From Alkalinema sp. CAN_BIN05 (lineage in GTDB: Bacteria > Cyanobacteriota > Cyanobacteriia > Leptolyngbyales > Leptolyngbyaceae): 9,641 nucleotides of DNA. Below, piece after piece: positions 1-5,370 of this stretch. The notes beneath the pieces were generated by a model. The model was not told the DNA's origin, made no database searches, and was given only the letters and a program-made list of their open reading frames with translations. Every line of letters begins with the position of its first letter. The stretch's first letter is position 1. Location: assembly GCA_026786325.1 (NCBI GenBank), contig JAJAYH010000003.1, positions 1 to 9,641 of the forward strand, given 5' to 3'. Both the position numbers and the translations under genes were made by a program.

Positions 1-1
1 C

Positions 2-523
2 ACAAAAAGCGGTCAATACACCGCCGTGATGCTACCTGTGGAAGTGGGAGCCGTTTTTTCCCATGATACTAGTACTGCCAAAAAATCAATTTTTTCGGAA
101 TGGAAACAATCGCTGCGGTTTCGTTTGCCCGAATCACTGCAACCGCAGTCATGGGCAGACGCAGAAGCAGGTTCTAGAATTGGGACAGCGCTGAGTGTGT
201 GGGCGCAAGCATCTTCTCGCCCCTTAGTTGTGTTTATCGACGAAATTGATGCATTGAGCGATGAGGCTTTAATCTCGGTATTACGACAACTACGATCGGG
301 CTTTCCCAATCGTCCGCAGGGATTTCCACAATCTGTTGGATTGATTGGAATGCGCGATGTCAGGGATTACAAAAATGCGGCGGGAGGAAGCGATCGGCTG
401 AATACTTCCAGTCCATTCAATATCAAAGTTCAATCTTTTACGATGAGTAACTTCACGCTTAGTGGATGTGAGAAATCTATATACCCAACATACAGAAGCC
501 TCCGGACAAATATTTACAGATGA
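2..523 (+). CDS. N-terminal fragment of the AAA-like ATPase (partial, ends early by frameshift)
   Basis: This is the in-frame part upstream of the frameshift, entering from the window edge. It reads TKSGQYTAVMLPVEVGAVFS and then an alpha/beta ATPase region with Walker B acidic residues (FIDEID). The last 20 or so codons (from about 464 to the TGA at 521-523) are out-of-frame and unlike the family. A GTG at 26 and an ATG at 29 could be called as starts, but both lie inside the conserved domain, so neither is a believable native start. Without the C-terminal half this product would lack the nuclease and is probably non-functional. Confidence 0.6.
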   Translation, partial: TKSGQYTAVMLPVEVGAVFSHDTSTAKKSIFSEWKQSLRFRLPESLQPQSWADAEAGSRIGTALSVWAQASSRPLVVFIDEIDALSDEALISVLRQLRSGFPNRPQGFPQSVGLIGMRDVRDYKNAAGGSDRLNTSSPFNIKVQSFTMSNFTLSGCEKSIYPTYRSLRTNIYR

Positions 524-1400
524 AGCGATTAATTTAGCCTTCCATCTCACTCAAGGACAACCTTGGCTGGTGAATGCGATCGCTAAAGAGATTACCGAAT
601 ATATTGCTACAGATCATACTATTCAAATTACGCCAGACTTAGTAAATCAAGCCAAAGAGATCTTAATCAAAAAACAGGATACCCATTTGGATAGTTTGGC
701 GGAGAGATTGAGAGAAGATCGGGTCAGGGCAATTATTCAGCCAATTTTATCTGGTTTGGAAATAGCTGATACGCCAGAAGACGATCGTCGTTATTTATTG
801 GATTTGGGTTTAGTAATACGGAGTCAAGAAGGCGGCTTAAAAATTGCTAATCCGATCTATCAAGAAGTAATTCCCAGAGTACTATCCCAAGGAGCGCAGG
901 ATAGCTTGCCGATGATTCAACCCAGTTGGTTAAATCCTGACGGTAATATCAATTCACAAGTACTTCTAGAAGCTTTTCTCAAGTTCTGGCGGCAACATGG
1001 TGAGCCATTATTCAAAAGTGCTAACTATCCAGAAATTGCGCCGCATTTAGTGATGATGGCTTTTCTGCATCGTGTCGTTAATGGTGGTGGTACGTTGGAA
1101 CGGGAATATGCGATGACCTACGGTCGGTCGGAGACCATCGGTTCGGGGCGGATGGATATTTGTTTGAGATATCGAGATGTGATTTTGGGTATGGAGTTAA
1201 AGGTCTGGCGAGACGGCAAGAAAGATCCGCTTCACGAGGGTTTGGAGCAGTTGGACAAATATCTGTCAGGTTTAAGTTTAGATACTGGTTGGTTGGTGAT
1301 TTTCGATCGTCGTTCTGGGTTGCCACCGGTCAGCGATCGTACTACTACAGAAACCGCCACTACAACCGCAGGCAGGAATATTATTGTAATTCGCGGATAA
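462..1400 (+). CDS. C-terminal fragment: ATPase lid/winged-helix region plus PD-(D/E)XK nuclease domain
   Basis: This 312-codon frame can be opened at a GTG (462) exactly where homology resumes after the frameshift, so it is the rest of the upstream gene, not an independent gene. Residues 1-145 hold the part after the ATPase core (LAFHLTQGQPWLVNAIAKE) and a winged-helix-like stretch (RRYLLDLGLVIRSQEGGLKIANPIYQEVIPRVL). Residues about 165-285 are a nuclease of the PD-(D/E)XK type. The candidate metal-binding residues are D232 in SGRMDI and E245 and K247 in GMELKV, with the supporting Q263 in LEQLDKYL. Residues 218-225 (MTYGRSET) are an extra 8-residue insert between EREYA and IGSGRMDI, created by a 24 bp repeat insertion (see the repeat at 1113-1138). 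All catalytic residues remain. Whether the fragment is translated is unknown. Confidence 0.6.
   Translation: MDVRNLYTQHTEASGQIFTDEAINLAFHLTQGQPWLVNAIAKEITEYIATDHTIQITPDLVNQAKEILIKKQDTHLDSLAERLREDRVRAIIQPILSGLEIADTPEDDRRYLLDLGLVIRSQEGGLKIANPIYQEVIPRVLSQGAQDSLPMIQPSWLNPDGNINSQVLLEAFLKFWRQHGEPLFKSANYPEIAPHLVMMAFLHRVVNGGGTLEREYAMTYGRSETIGSGRMDICLRYRDVILGMELKVWRDGKKDPLHEGLEQLDKYLSGLSLDTGWLVIFDRRSGLPPVSDRTTTETATTTAGRNIIVIRG
576..583. repeat. HIP1 octamer GCGATCGC
   Basis: This is the only exact HIP1 octamer that I find by eye. Its 6 bp core CGATCG is found more than 40 times across the window, often as GCGATCG or CGATCGC. HIP1 over-representation is a known signature of many cyanobacterial genomes. 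Here it serves as the main taxonomic clue and as the target context of the two short repeats at 1113-1138 and 6370-6395. Confidence 0.9.
1113..1138 (+). mobile_element. SDR5-like small dispersed repeat inside a HIP1-type site, copy 1
   Basis: Between GCGAT (1110-1114) and ATCGG (1137-1141) lie 22 bp (1115-1136) made of two adjacent hairpins. The first is GACC, loop TAC, GGTC. The second is GGTC, loop GGA, GACC. Removing 24 bp (22 plus a duplicated AT) restores GCGATCGG, one base from HIP1, and restores the protein motif EREYA-IGSGRMDI expected from the family. The insertion is 8 codons in frame, so it does not break the reading frame. A second copy at 6372-6393 matches at 31 of 35 positions when flanks are included. 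Elhai and colleagues described small dispersed repeats of 21-27 nt in cyanobacteria, of which SDR5 is confined to HIP1 sites. I infer membership from length, target and structure, not from a sequence comparison. Confidence 0.7.
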
Positions 1401-1420
1401 TTTCAGCCAAGAAAATATCT

Positions 1421-1448
1421 GGAGCTATTCTTAGATTGAAATAGCCCC
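1421..1448 (+). terminator. Weak hairpin downstream of the ATPase/nuclease gene
   Basis: GCTATT (1424-1429) and AATAGC (1440-1445) form a 6 bp stem around a 10-base loop. Two more G-C pairs lie beyond one mismatch. It lies about 20 bp after the stop at 1400. There is no T-run after it, so it is at best a weak or Rho-assisted terminator. The rest of 1401-1688 shows no supported gene; TAAAAT at 1641-1646 is a possible -10 for cysK, without a convincing -35. Confidence 0.25.
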
Positions 1449-1688
1449 AGGTAACGATGGCAAGTTCAGTTATGAAAGAGAAAACCTCAGGGAAGAATAC
1501 ACCGCTACACTATCAGGCTCTTAATCAGAACTAAATAGCCATGGGTCAGATCCTTACTGGGTAAAACTTTAAAGGATATTTTTTTGAATTTGGAATTGCT
1601 GAAGACCGATCGAAGGCCGATCGTCGCTCCCAGATTCTTGTAAAATAGGGCTTAACGACAACCCTTAACCACGCAGCCAAGAATCCCC

Positions 1689-2666
1689 ATGTCTACCTCC
1701 GCCATCAAATTAGGTTTCGTCGGTGCTGTGGGCAATACGCCCTTAATTCGGCTCAATAGTCTCAGTGACGAAACGGGCTGCGAAATTTTAGGGAAAGCAG
1801 AATTTCTCAATCCCGGTGGCTCCGTCAAAGATCGGGCCGCACTCTACATCATCGAAGACGCAGAACGGAAAGGCTTACTTAAACCGGGAGGAACCGTCGT
1901 CGAAGGGACAGCGGGTAACACAGGCATAGGGCTAGCTCATATTTGCAATGCGAAAGGCTACAAATGCCTAATCATCATTCCGGATACCCAATCTCAAGAA
2001 AAAATTGATTTGTTACGAACCCTCGGAGCCGAAGTCCGCACTGTTCCCGCTGTTCCCTACAAAGACCCAAATAACTACGTCAAACTATCGGGCCGAGTCG
2101 CCGCCGAACTCGACAATGCCATCTGGGCCAATCAATTCGACAACCTGGCCAATCGTCTTGCCCACTACGAAACCACTGCGGCTGAAATCTGGACCCAGAC
2201 GGATGGCAAGGTGGATGCTTGGACGGCTGCGACAGGAACGGGGGGAACCTATGCGGGGGTTGCACTTTACCTGAAGGAAAAGAACCCAAATGTGAAATGT
2301 ATTCTCGCGGATCCGATGGGGAGTGGTCTATATAGCTATTTCAAAACGGGTGAAGTGAAGATACAAGGAACGTCCATTACCGAAGGCATTGGCAACAGCC
2401 GAGTCACAGCCAACATGGTAGGTGCCCCGGTTGATGATGCGCTGCAAATTGACGATCGGGAAGCGGTTCGGATTGTCTATCAGCTCTTAGAAAAAGACGG
2501 AATTTTTGTCGGTGGATCCGTTGGAATTAATGTCGGGGCGGCGGTGAAAATTGCCCAACAAATGGGACCGGGACACACCATTGTGACGGTGCTGTGTGAT
2601 GGCGGCAGTCGGTATCAATCTAAGCTGTTTAATCGGAAATGGTTGGCAGAAAAAGGCTTGATCTAA
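1689..2666 (+). CDS. cysK: Cysteine synthase (O-acetylserine sulfhydrylase)
   Basis: A 325-residue PLP enzyme of the fold-type II family that makes L-cysteine from O-acetyl-L-serine and sulfide in the cytoplasm, the last step of sulfur assimilation. The PLP lysine is K47 in NPGGSVKDR. The substrate loop is TAGNTG (74-79; many family members have TSGNTG here). The PLP-phosphate loop is GTGGT (183-187), and the cofactor-ring contact is in CDGGSRY (303-309). Length is normal for the family. The ATG at 1689 precedes the expected N-terminus (IKLGFVGAVGNTPLIRL) and has no Shine-Dalgarno sequence. The NPGGSVKDR/EGTAGNTGIGLAH form is shared by one cyanobacterial and fungal-type branch, so cystathionine beta-synthase-like or O-phosphoserine-using activity is a minor alternative. 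Its stop overlaps the convergent gene's stop by 4 bp, and no cys gene is adjacent. Confidence 0.93.
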   Translation: MSTSAIKLGFVGAVGNTPLIRLNSLSDETGCEILGKAEFLNPGGSVKDRAALYIIEDAERKGLLKPGGTVVEGTAGNTGIGLAHICNAKGYKCLIIIPDTQSQEKIDLLRTLGAEVRTVPAVPYKDPNNYVKLSGRVAAELDNAIWANQFDNLANRLAHYETTAAEIWTQTDGKVDAWTAATGTGGTYAGVALYLKEKNPNVKCILADPMGSGLYSYFKTGEVKIQGTSITEGIGNSRVTANMVGAPVDDALQIDDREAVRIVYQLLEKDGIFVGGSVGINVGAAVKIAQQMGPGHTIVTVLCDGGSRYQSKLFNRKWLAEKGLI

Positions 2667-4087
2667 GCTTCAGATTCGGCTTTTTTGGTGCGATCGTAAG
2701 CGCGTAAAATCGCCTGGATTGCACCCTCGTATTCTTGAGCAATAACTGGCACACCGGGTTGGGCACTGGGTTCTAGGATGATGTCGCCGACTACTTCTAG
2801 TGCCCTCTCGTTGATGGAGTCAATCAATAACTCGGGCATGGTCAGGTTGGCTTCAGCAATTTGTTTTAGACGTTGGGCTGGGCTGGCATGGCGGACAATG
2901 GCGGTGAGAGCTTGGACTTCATATTTTGGTAACAACGTCGCAAACTTGGTCCAGGTTGCGTCCAGATTAGGTTCTTGGCTGAAGTCTAGTTTGACGGGCG
3001 CGATGGAGTCTGAGTTGGGATTAGATTTGCCGTTGGCTTTGCCATTCGATCTGCCATTAGATTTGTCATTAGATTTGTTGTTGAGGACGATCGGATCTTG
3101 CCATGGGTCAAAACTCGCTAAATTATTTAGCTCAGCACTCGATGCAGTATTTTCTTTTTGAGTCCGAAGCGTGACCAATTCGAGATCAAGGCTGTTCTTT
3201 TGGGTGCGCCGATCGAGGATTTGGGTTTCGAGGGTTTCCAGTTCACCATGCAATGAGCCAATTTGATCTTGGAGTTGGGCAATGGCGGTTTGTAATGATG
3301 CGGTACTGGCGGTGACTTGATCGCGTACAGGCTCGGCAGATCTGGCAAGGCGACTGAGTTCCTGGCGATAGAGGTCCAAAGACTGAACATCAGCTTGTAA
3401 GGTTATGAGTTCTTTTTTAATCGATTTACGATCGGTTTCGAGCTGAGTGATCTCTTGCAGAATTTGAGTTTTATTCGCCTTTTGTTGCGAGACCTGAGCC
3501 ATGATCTGATTGAGTTCAGTGTTGGTGCTGCTGAGCTGAGCTTCGGCCCACTGTTGGGTGGAAAGGGTGGCGGAGAGCGATCGGGTCAGGTCAGCCTCTT
3601 CCCGTTCGAGGCTCGTAATATGAGCTTCAGAATTTTTGATTAACGCTTCAGAGGACTGAAGTTCGGCCATGGTGCGGCGCGGTGACGGTGTGGAAAGATT
3701 CCAGCTTGGGGAGACAGGCTGACTTAGATTGCTAGTTAGATTATCTCTTGATTGAAACTGATGCACTTGGCCCTGCAATGATCGCAACGTCGCACTCACC
3801 CGATCGCGTTCTTGAGAAAGCTGAGTTAGATCTTCATAGGCGGTGGCTCGACGGCTTTGTAACGATCGAATATGGCCGCGCACTTCCTCAATCCGCCAAC
3901 CCAATTGTTCCTCCTCATCCGAATCCGTCGGTTGGCGGTTGGCGATAATGCAACCGATTTGGCTAGATAGAAAGGTCAGACTAGCGGATCCGATCGCTCC
4001 CAGAAAATTGCCCTGACTCAATCCCAAGGTAATGCCAAAACTAACGCCAAAGGCAATAGAACTTAATGTAAATCGATTTCCAGTCAT
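2663..4087 (-). CDS. Membrane-anchored long coiled-coil protein with TerB-C-like C-terminal domain
   Basis: A 474-residue protein in four parts. Residues 7-49 are hydrophobic and glycine-rich, enough for one or two membrane segments. Residues 58-112 and 138-315 are heptad-rich coiled coil, separated by a Pro/Ser linker (113-137). Residues 336-360 are an Asn/Lys/Ser/Gly low-complexity linker built from tetrapeptide repeats. Residues about 366-463 form a compact helical domain, with MPELLIDSINERALEVVGDIILE followed by a YEGAIQ segment. That last block resembles the TerB-C domain (tellurite-resistance-associated, function unknown); this is by recollection, not by search. The N-terminus likely anchors the protein, leaving the coil and TerB-C-like domain in the cytoplasm. 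The ATG at 4087 lacks a Shine-Dalgarno sequence and is followed at once by the hydrophobic segment. It is divergent from the HpsJ-family gene and convergent with cysK. A scaffold or envelope-associated role is only a guess. Confidence 0.8.
   Translation of the reverse strand: MTGNRFTLSSIAFGVSFGITLGLSQGNFLGAIGSASLTFLSSQIGCIIANRQPTDSDEEEQLGWRIEEVRGHIRSLQSRRATAYEDLTQLSQERDRVSATLRSLQGQVHQFQSRDNLTSNLSQPVSPSWNLSTPSPRRTMAELQSSEALIKNSEAHITSLEREEADLTRSLSATLSTQQWAEAQLSSTNTELNQIMAQVSQQKANKTQILQEITQLETDRKSIKKELITLQADVQSLDLYRQELSRLARSAEPVRDQVTASTASLQTAIAQLQDQIGSLHGELETLETQILDRRTQKNSLDLELVTLRTQKENTASSAELNNLASFDPWQDPIVLNNKSNDKSNGRSNGKANGKSNPNSDSIAPVKLDFSQEPNLDATWTKFATLLPKYEVQALTAIVRHASPAQRLKQIAEANLTMPELLIDSINERALEVVGDIILEPSAQPGVPVIAQEYEGAIQAILRAYDRTKKAESEA
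3024..3083 (-). repeat. Five imperfect 12 bp tandem repeats coding a tetrapeptide linker
   Basis: Five 12 bp units run from 3024 to 3083 on the coding minus strand, giving NNKS, NDKS, NGRS, NGKA and NGKS in protein order. They form the flexible linker between the coiled coil and the C-terminal domain. Period 12 keeps the frame, so copy-number change by slippage would only alter linker length. Confidence 0.75.
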
Positions 4088-4117
4088 GAGGATAGGGTGC
4101 GATGGAGCAAAGCTTTA

Positions 4118-4147
4118 AATATAGGCTCACGGATTTGTGTAATGTAA
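4118..4147 (-). promoter_or_regulatory. Possible sigma70-type promoter of the coiled-coil gene
   Basis: On the minus strand TATATT (4123-4118) is a good -10 hexamer. TTACAT (4147-4142) lies 18 bp upstream as a weak -35. This would place the start of transcription about 20-25 bp upstream of the ATG at 4087. It is inferred from sequence only. Confidence 0.35.
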
Positions 4148-4176
4148 CGCATCTTCTTGAAGTTGAAAAGGATATT

Positions 4177-4198
4177 TAGTAGTTCGTATGCACTACTA
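4177..4198. promoter_or_regulatory. Perfect 7 bp inverted repeat in the divergent region, operator-like
   Basis: TAGTAGT (4177-4183) and ACTACTA (4192-4198) are exact inverted repeats with an 8-base spacer. They lie about 30 bp upstream of the candidate -35 of the minus-strand gene. The half-site spacing suits a dimeric regulator, but a small hairpin is equally possible. No regulator family can be named. Confidence 0.35.
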
Positions 4199-4307
4199 CA
4201 AACTGCTTTTGCCCCTGCTAGAGAATGGAAGATTTGTAAATGCGACTTGTTTCTTCAATATGGGGTATCCTCACATAGTCTTTAGCAAAAATCTTAGGCT
4301 TTTAATA

Positions 4308-4334
4308 TTACTAGAGTTAATTACTAGAGTAATT
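4308..4334. promoter_or_regulatory. Tandem 13 bp repeat containing a 16 bp palindrome, upstream of the HpsJ-family gene
   Basis: TTACTAGAGT occurs at 4308-4317 and again at 4321-4330, giving a 13 bp period. The second copy is part of a perfect palindrome: AATTACT (4319-4325), spacer AG, AGTAATT (4328-4334). The first copy is a degenerate version of the same palindrome. It sits 68-94 bp upstream of the ATG at 4402, a fitting place for an activator or repressor of that gene. Apart from this block, the palindrome at 4177-4198 and the candidate promoter at 4118-4147, the 314 bp region 4088-4401 shows no gene or RNA that I can support; it is AT-rich. Confidence 0.45.
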
Positions 4335-4401
4335 GCCAGAGATTTTTGATTAATGGTCTTGCCTCGTAACTGAACTTTTATTCATTTTCAGAATAGTCCC
4401 C

Positions 4402-5205
4402 ATGAAATCAACAACCTCCGCCCTGTCAGCCCCGTTTGTACTCAAAGTCATTGGTTATACCTTATTGGTATCCACGATTATTATTTATCTGACGTTTTTG
4501 ATTCCATTGCAATGGCAAGACGATCAGTGGGTCTTTACCACCGTACCGCAATTGTTCGATCGGGGAATGATGCCGCTGATTGGAATAGGCTTTATTTACA
4601 TGTCCAGCTTCTTGGAGACGGGATCTCTTCGTCCTGAAGGGCGTAATCCATTTTTGACGGGGCGCTTTTTCGCCGTTGTGCTGTCGGGACTGTTGGGGTT
4701 GGGTTTTCTGATTGCAGGTCCAGCATACTTCGTGAAAAGTACACAGCTTGAAACCACAGGAGTCGATCGTCTAGCCCAACAGGCAAAACAACAAGAGCAA
4801 CAGATTGCCGCTCAAGTGCAACAGCGTTTGATGCAGTTACAAGAACAAGTCAAAGATAAGACAAAGCTAGATGCTGAGTTAAAACAAATTGGCGATGTGA
4901 TCACAAGCGGTCAGATGAATGGGAAAAAAATTGAAGGGAAGGAACTAGAGTTTCTTCAAAAATCTCAGAAAGATCTTCAAAAACTAAAAGATGATCCCAA
5001 CTACTTGCAGGTCATGGCTAAAGACGCGACCGACCAAGAATTACAAAAACTGCGTGAAGGCGCGAAGAAGACTGAAGATGCTGCACGCGGTGAAGCGATG
5101 AAAGCTCGTCTCAGAACTGGGTTGGGCAGTTTGCTATACGCTATTGCATTCAGCTTGATCTCTTGGTTAGGATTGGCTGAAATGGGTGTCTTCAGTAAGC
5201 GATAA
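4402..5205 (+). CDS. HpsJ-family membrane protein (hormogonium polysaccharide-type)
   Basis: A 267-residue membrane protein. Hydrophobic segments lie at about 12-36, 54-70, 88-111 and 239-262, with a long charged, Gln/Lys-rich coiled coil (115-232) between the third and the last. The first part, with WQDDQWVFTTVPQLFDRGMM followed by PLIGIGF, is the pattern I associate with the HpsJ family. That family was named from the hormogonium polysaccharide (hps) genes of Nostoc punctiforme, linked to polysaccharide secretion and gliding motility. The assignment is from memory of the family pattern. A glycosyltransferase gene follows on the same strand after 165 bp, which fits a polysaccharide role. The ATG at 4402 lacks a strong Shine-Dalgarno sequence but is the only start that keeps the first membrane segment. 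HpsJ-family proteins also occur in species that form no hormogonia, so the exact job here is open. Confidence 0.72.
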   Translation: MKSTTSALSAPFVLKVIGYTLLVSTIIIYLTFLIPLQWQDDQWVFTTVPQLFDRGMMPLIGIGFIYMSSFLETGSLRPEGRNPFLTGRFFAVVLSGLLGLGFLIAGPAYFVKSTQLETTGVDRLAQQAKQQEQQIAAQVQQRLMQLQEQVKDKTKLDAELKQIGDVITSGQMNGKKIEGKELEFLQKSQKDLQKLKDDPNYLQVMAKDATDQELQKLREGAKKTEDAARGEAMKARLRTGLGSLLYAIAFSLISWLGLAEMGVFSKR

Positions 5206-5228
5206 GCTAGTTAAGCGATAAGCCAGTT
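5197..5228 (+). repeat. 16 bp tandem duplication across the stop codon of the HpsJ-family gene
   Basis: Two 16 bp units, 5197-5212 and 5213-5228, differ at one base (GCTAG versus GCCAG). The first unit carries the last codons and the TAA stop (5203-5205). The second is its non-coding copy. It looks like a recent slippage duplication. Confidence 0.7.
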
Positions 5229-5299
5229 AGTCATATAGCGGAACTGAGTTGCGATCGTTCGGATTTTCGGGCGATCGATTTGAAGAAATGAGTCTAGAT

Positions 5300-5334
5300 T
5301 AGGGAACCATAAACCCTAGCCGGACTTTTTTTTT
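5300..5334 (+). terminator. Possible weak terminator between the HpsJ-family and glycosyltransferase genes
   Basis: TAGGG (5300-5304) pairs with CCCTA (5314-5318) around a 9-base loop. Seven bases later a run of nine T begins (5326-5334). The stem is short and separated from the T-run, so termination would be partial. If it is real, the glycosyltransferase gene would depend on read-through or on its own promoter. Confidence 0.3.
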
Positions 5335-5370
5335 CACCATTTTCACTTCACTCTTTTAACGCTAGGTTCT

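Larger units (their letters stand above)
2..1400 (+). pseudogene. AAA-like ATPase with C-terminal PD-(D/E)XK nuclease domain, 5' truncated by the window and frameshifted
   Basis: The reading frame is already open at base 2, so the start and the Walker A part lie upstream of the window. The first frame (2-523) encodes the rest of a P-loop ATPase with a clear Walker B strand (PLVVFIDEIDAL, about 222-257). The family-typical LRSGFPNRPQGFPQS and GGSDRLNTSSPFNIKV blocks follow. At about 461-464 one extra base shifts the frame: homology continues in the next frame as DVRNLYTQHTEASGQ, while the first frame runs to TGA at 521-523 and the second frame has an upstream TGA at 444-446. The second frame continues to 1400 with a PD-(D/E)XK nuclease domain. 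Such AAA/nuclease proteins are often multicopy in filamentous cyanobacteria and have no firmly assigned role. The site is not a homopolymer, so a real mutation is somewhat likelier than a sequencing slip, but an assembly error cannot be excluded. Confidence 0.72.

Noticed and set aside
1160..1444. 94-codon frame overlapping the nuclease domain
   Set aside because: It overlaps the PD-(D/E)XK reading frame, which carries clear motifs; this frame is arginine/tyrosine-rich nonsense.
1435..1524. Short open stretch reading IEIAPGNDGKFSYERENL and on to a TAA at 1522, and a 20-codon frame starting at an ATG at 1471
   Set aside because: It is too short, has no start with a ribosome site and no family recognised. 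It could be a remnant but chance is as likely.
1641..1646. TAAAAT as -10 box for cysK
   Set aside because: No acceptable -35 at 16-18 bp upstream (the region is CGATCG-rich), so it was not listed as a promoter.
3024..3083. Short regular repeats considered as a CRISPR array
   Set aside because: The 12 bp units are contiguous, have no spacers and encode an in-frame linker.
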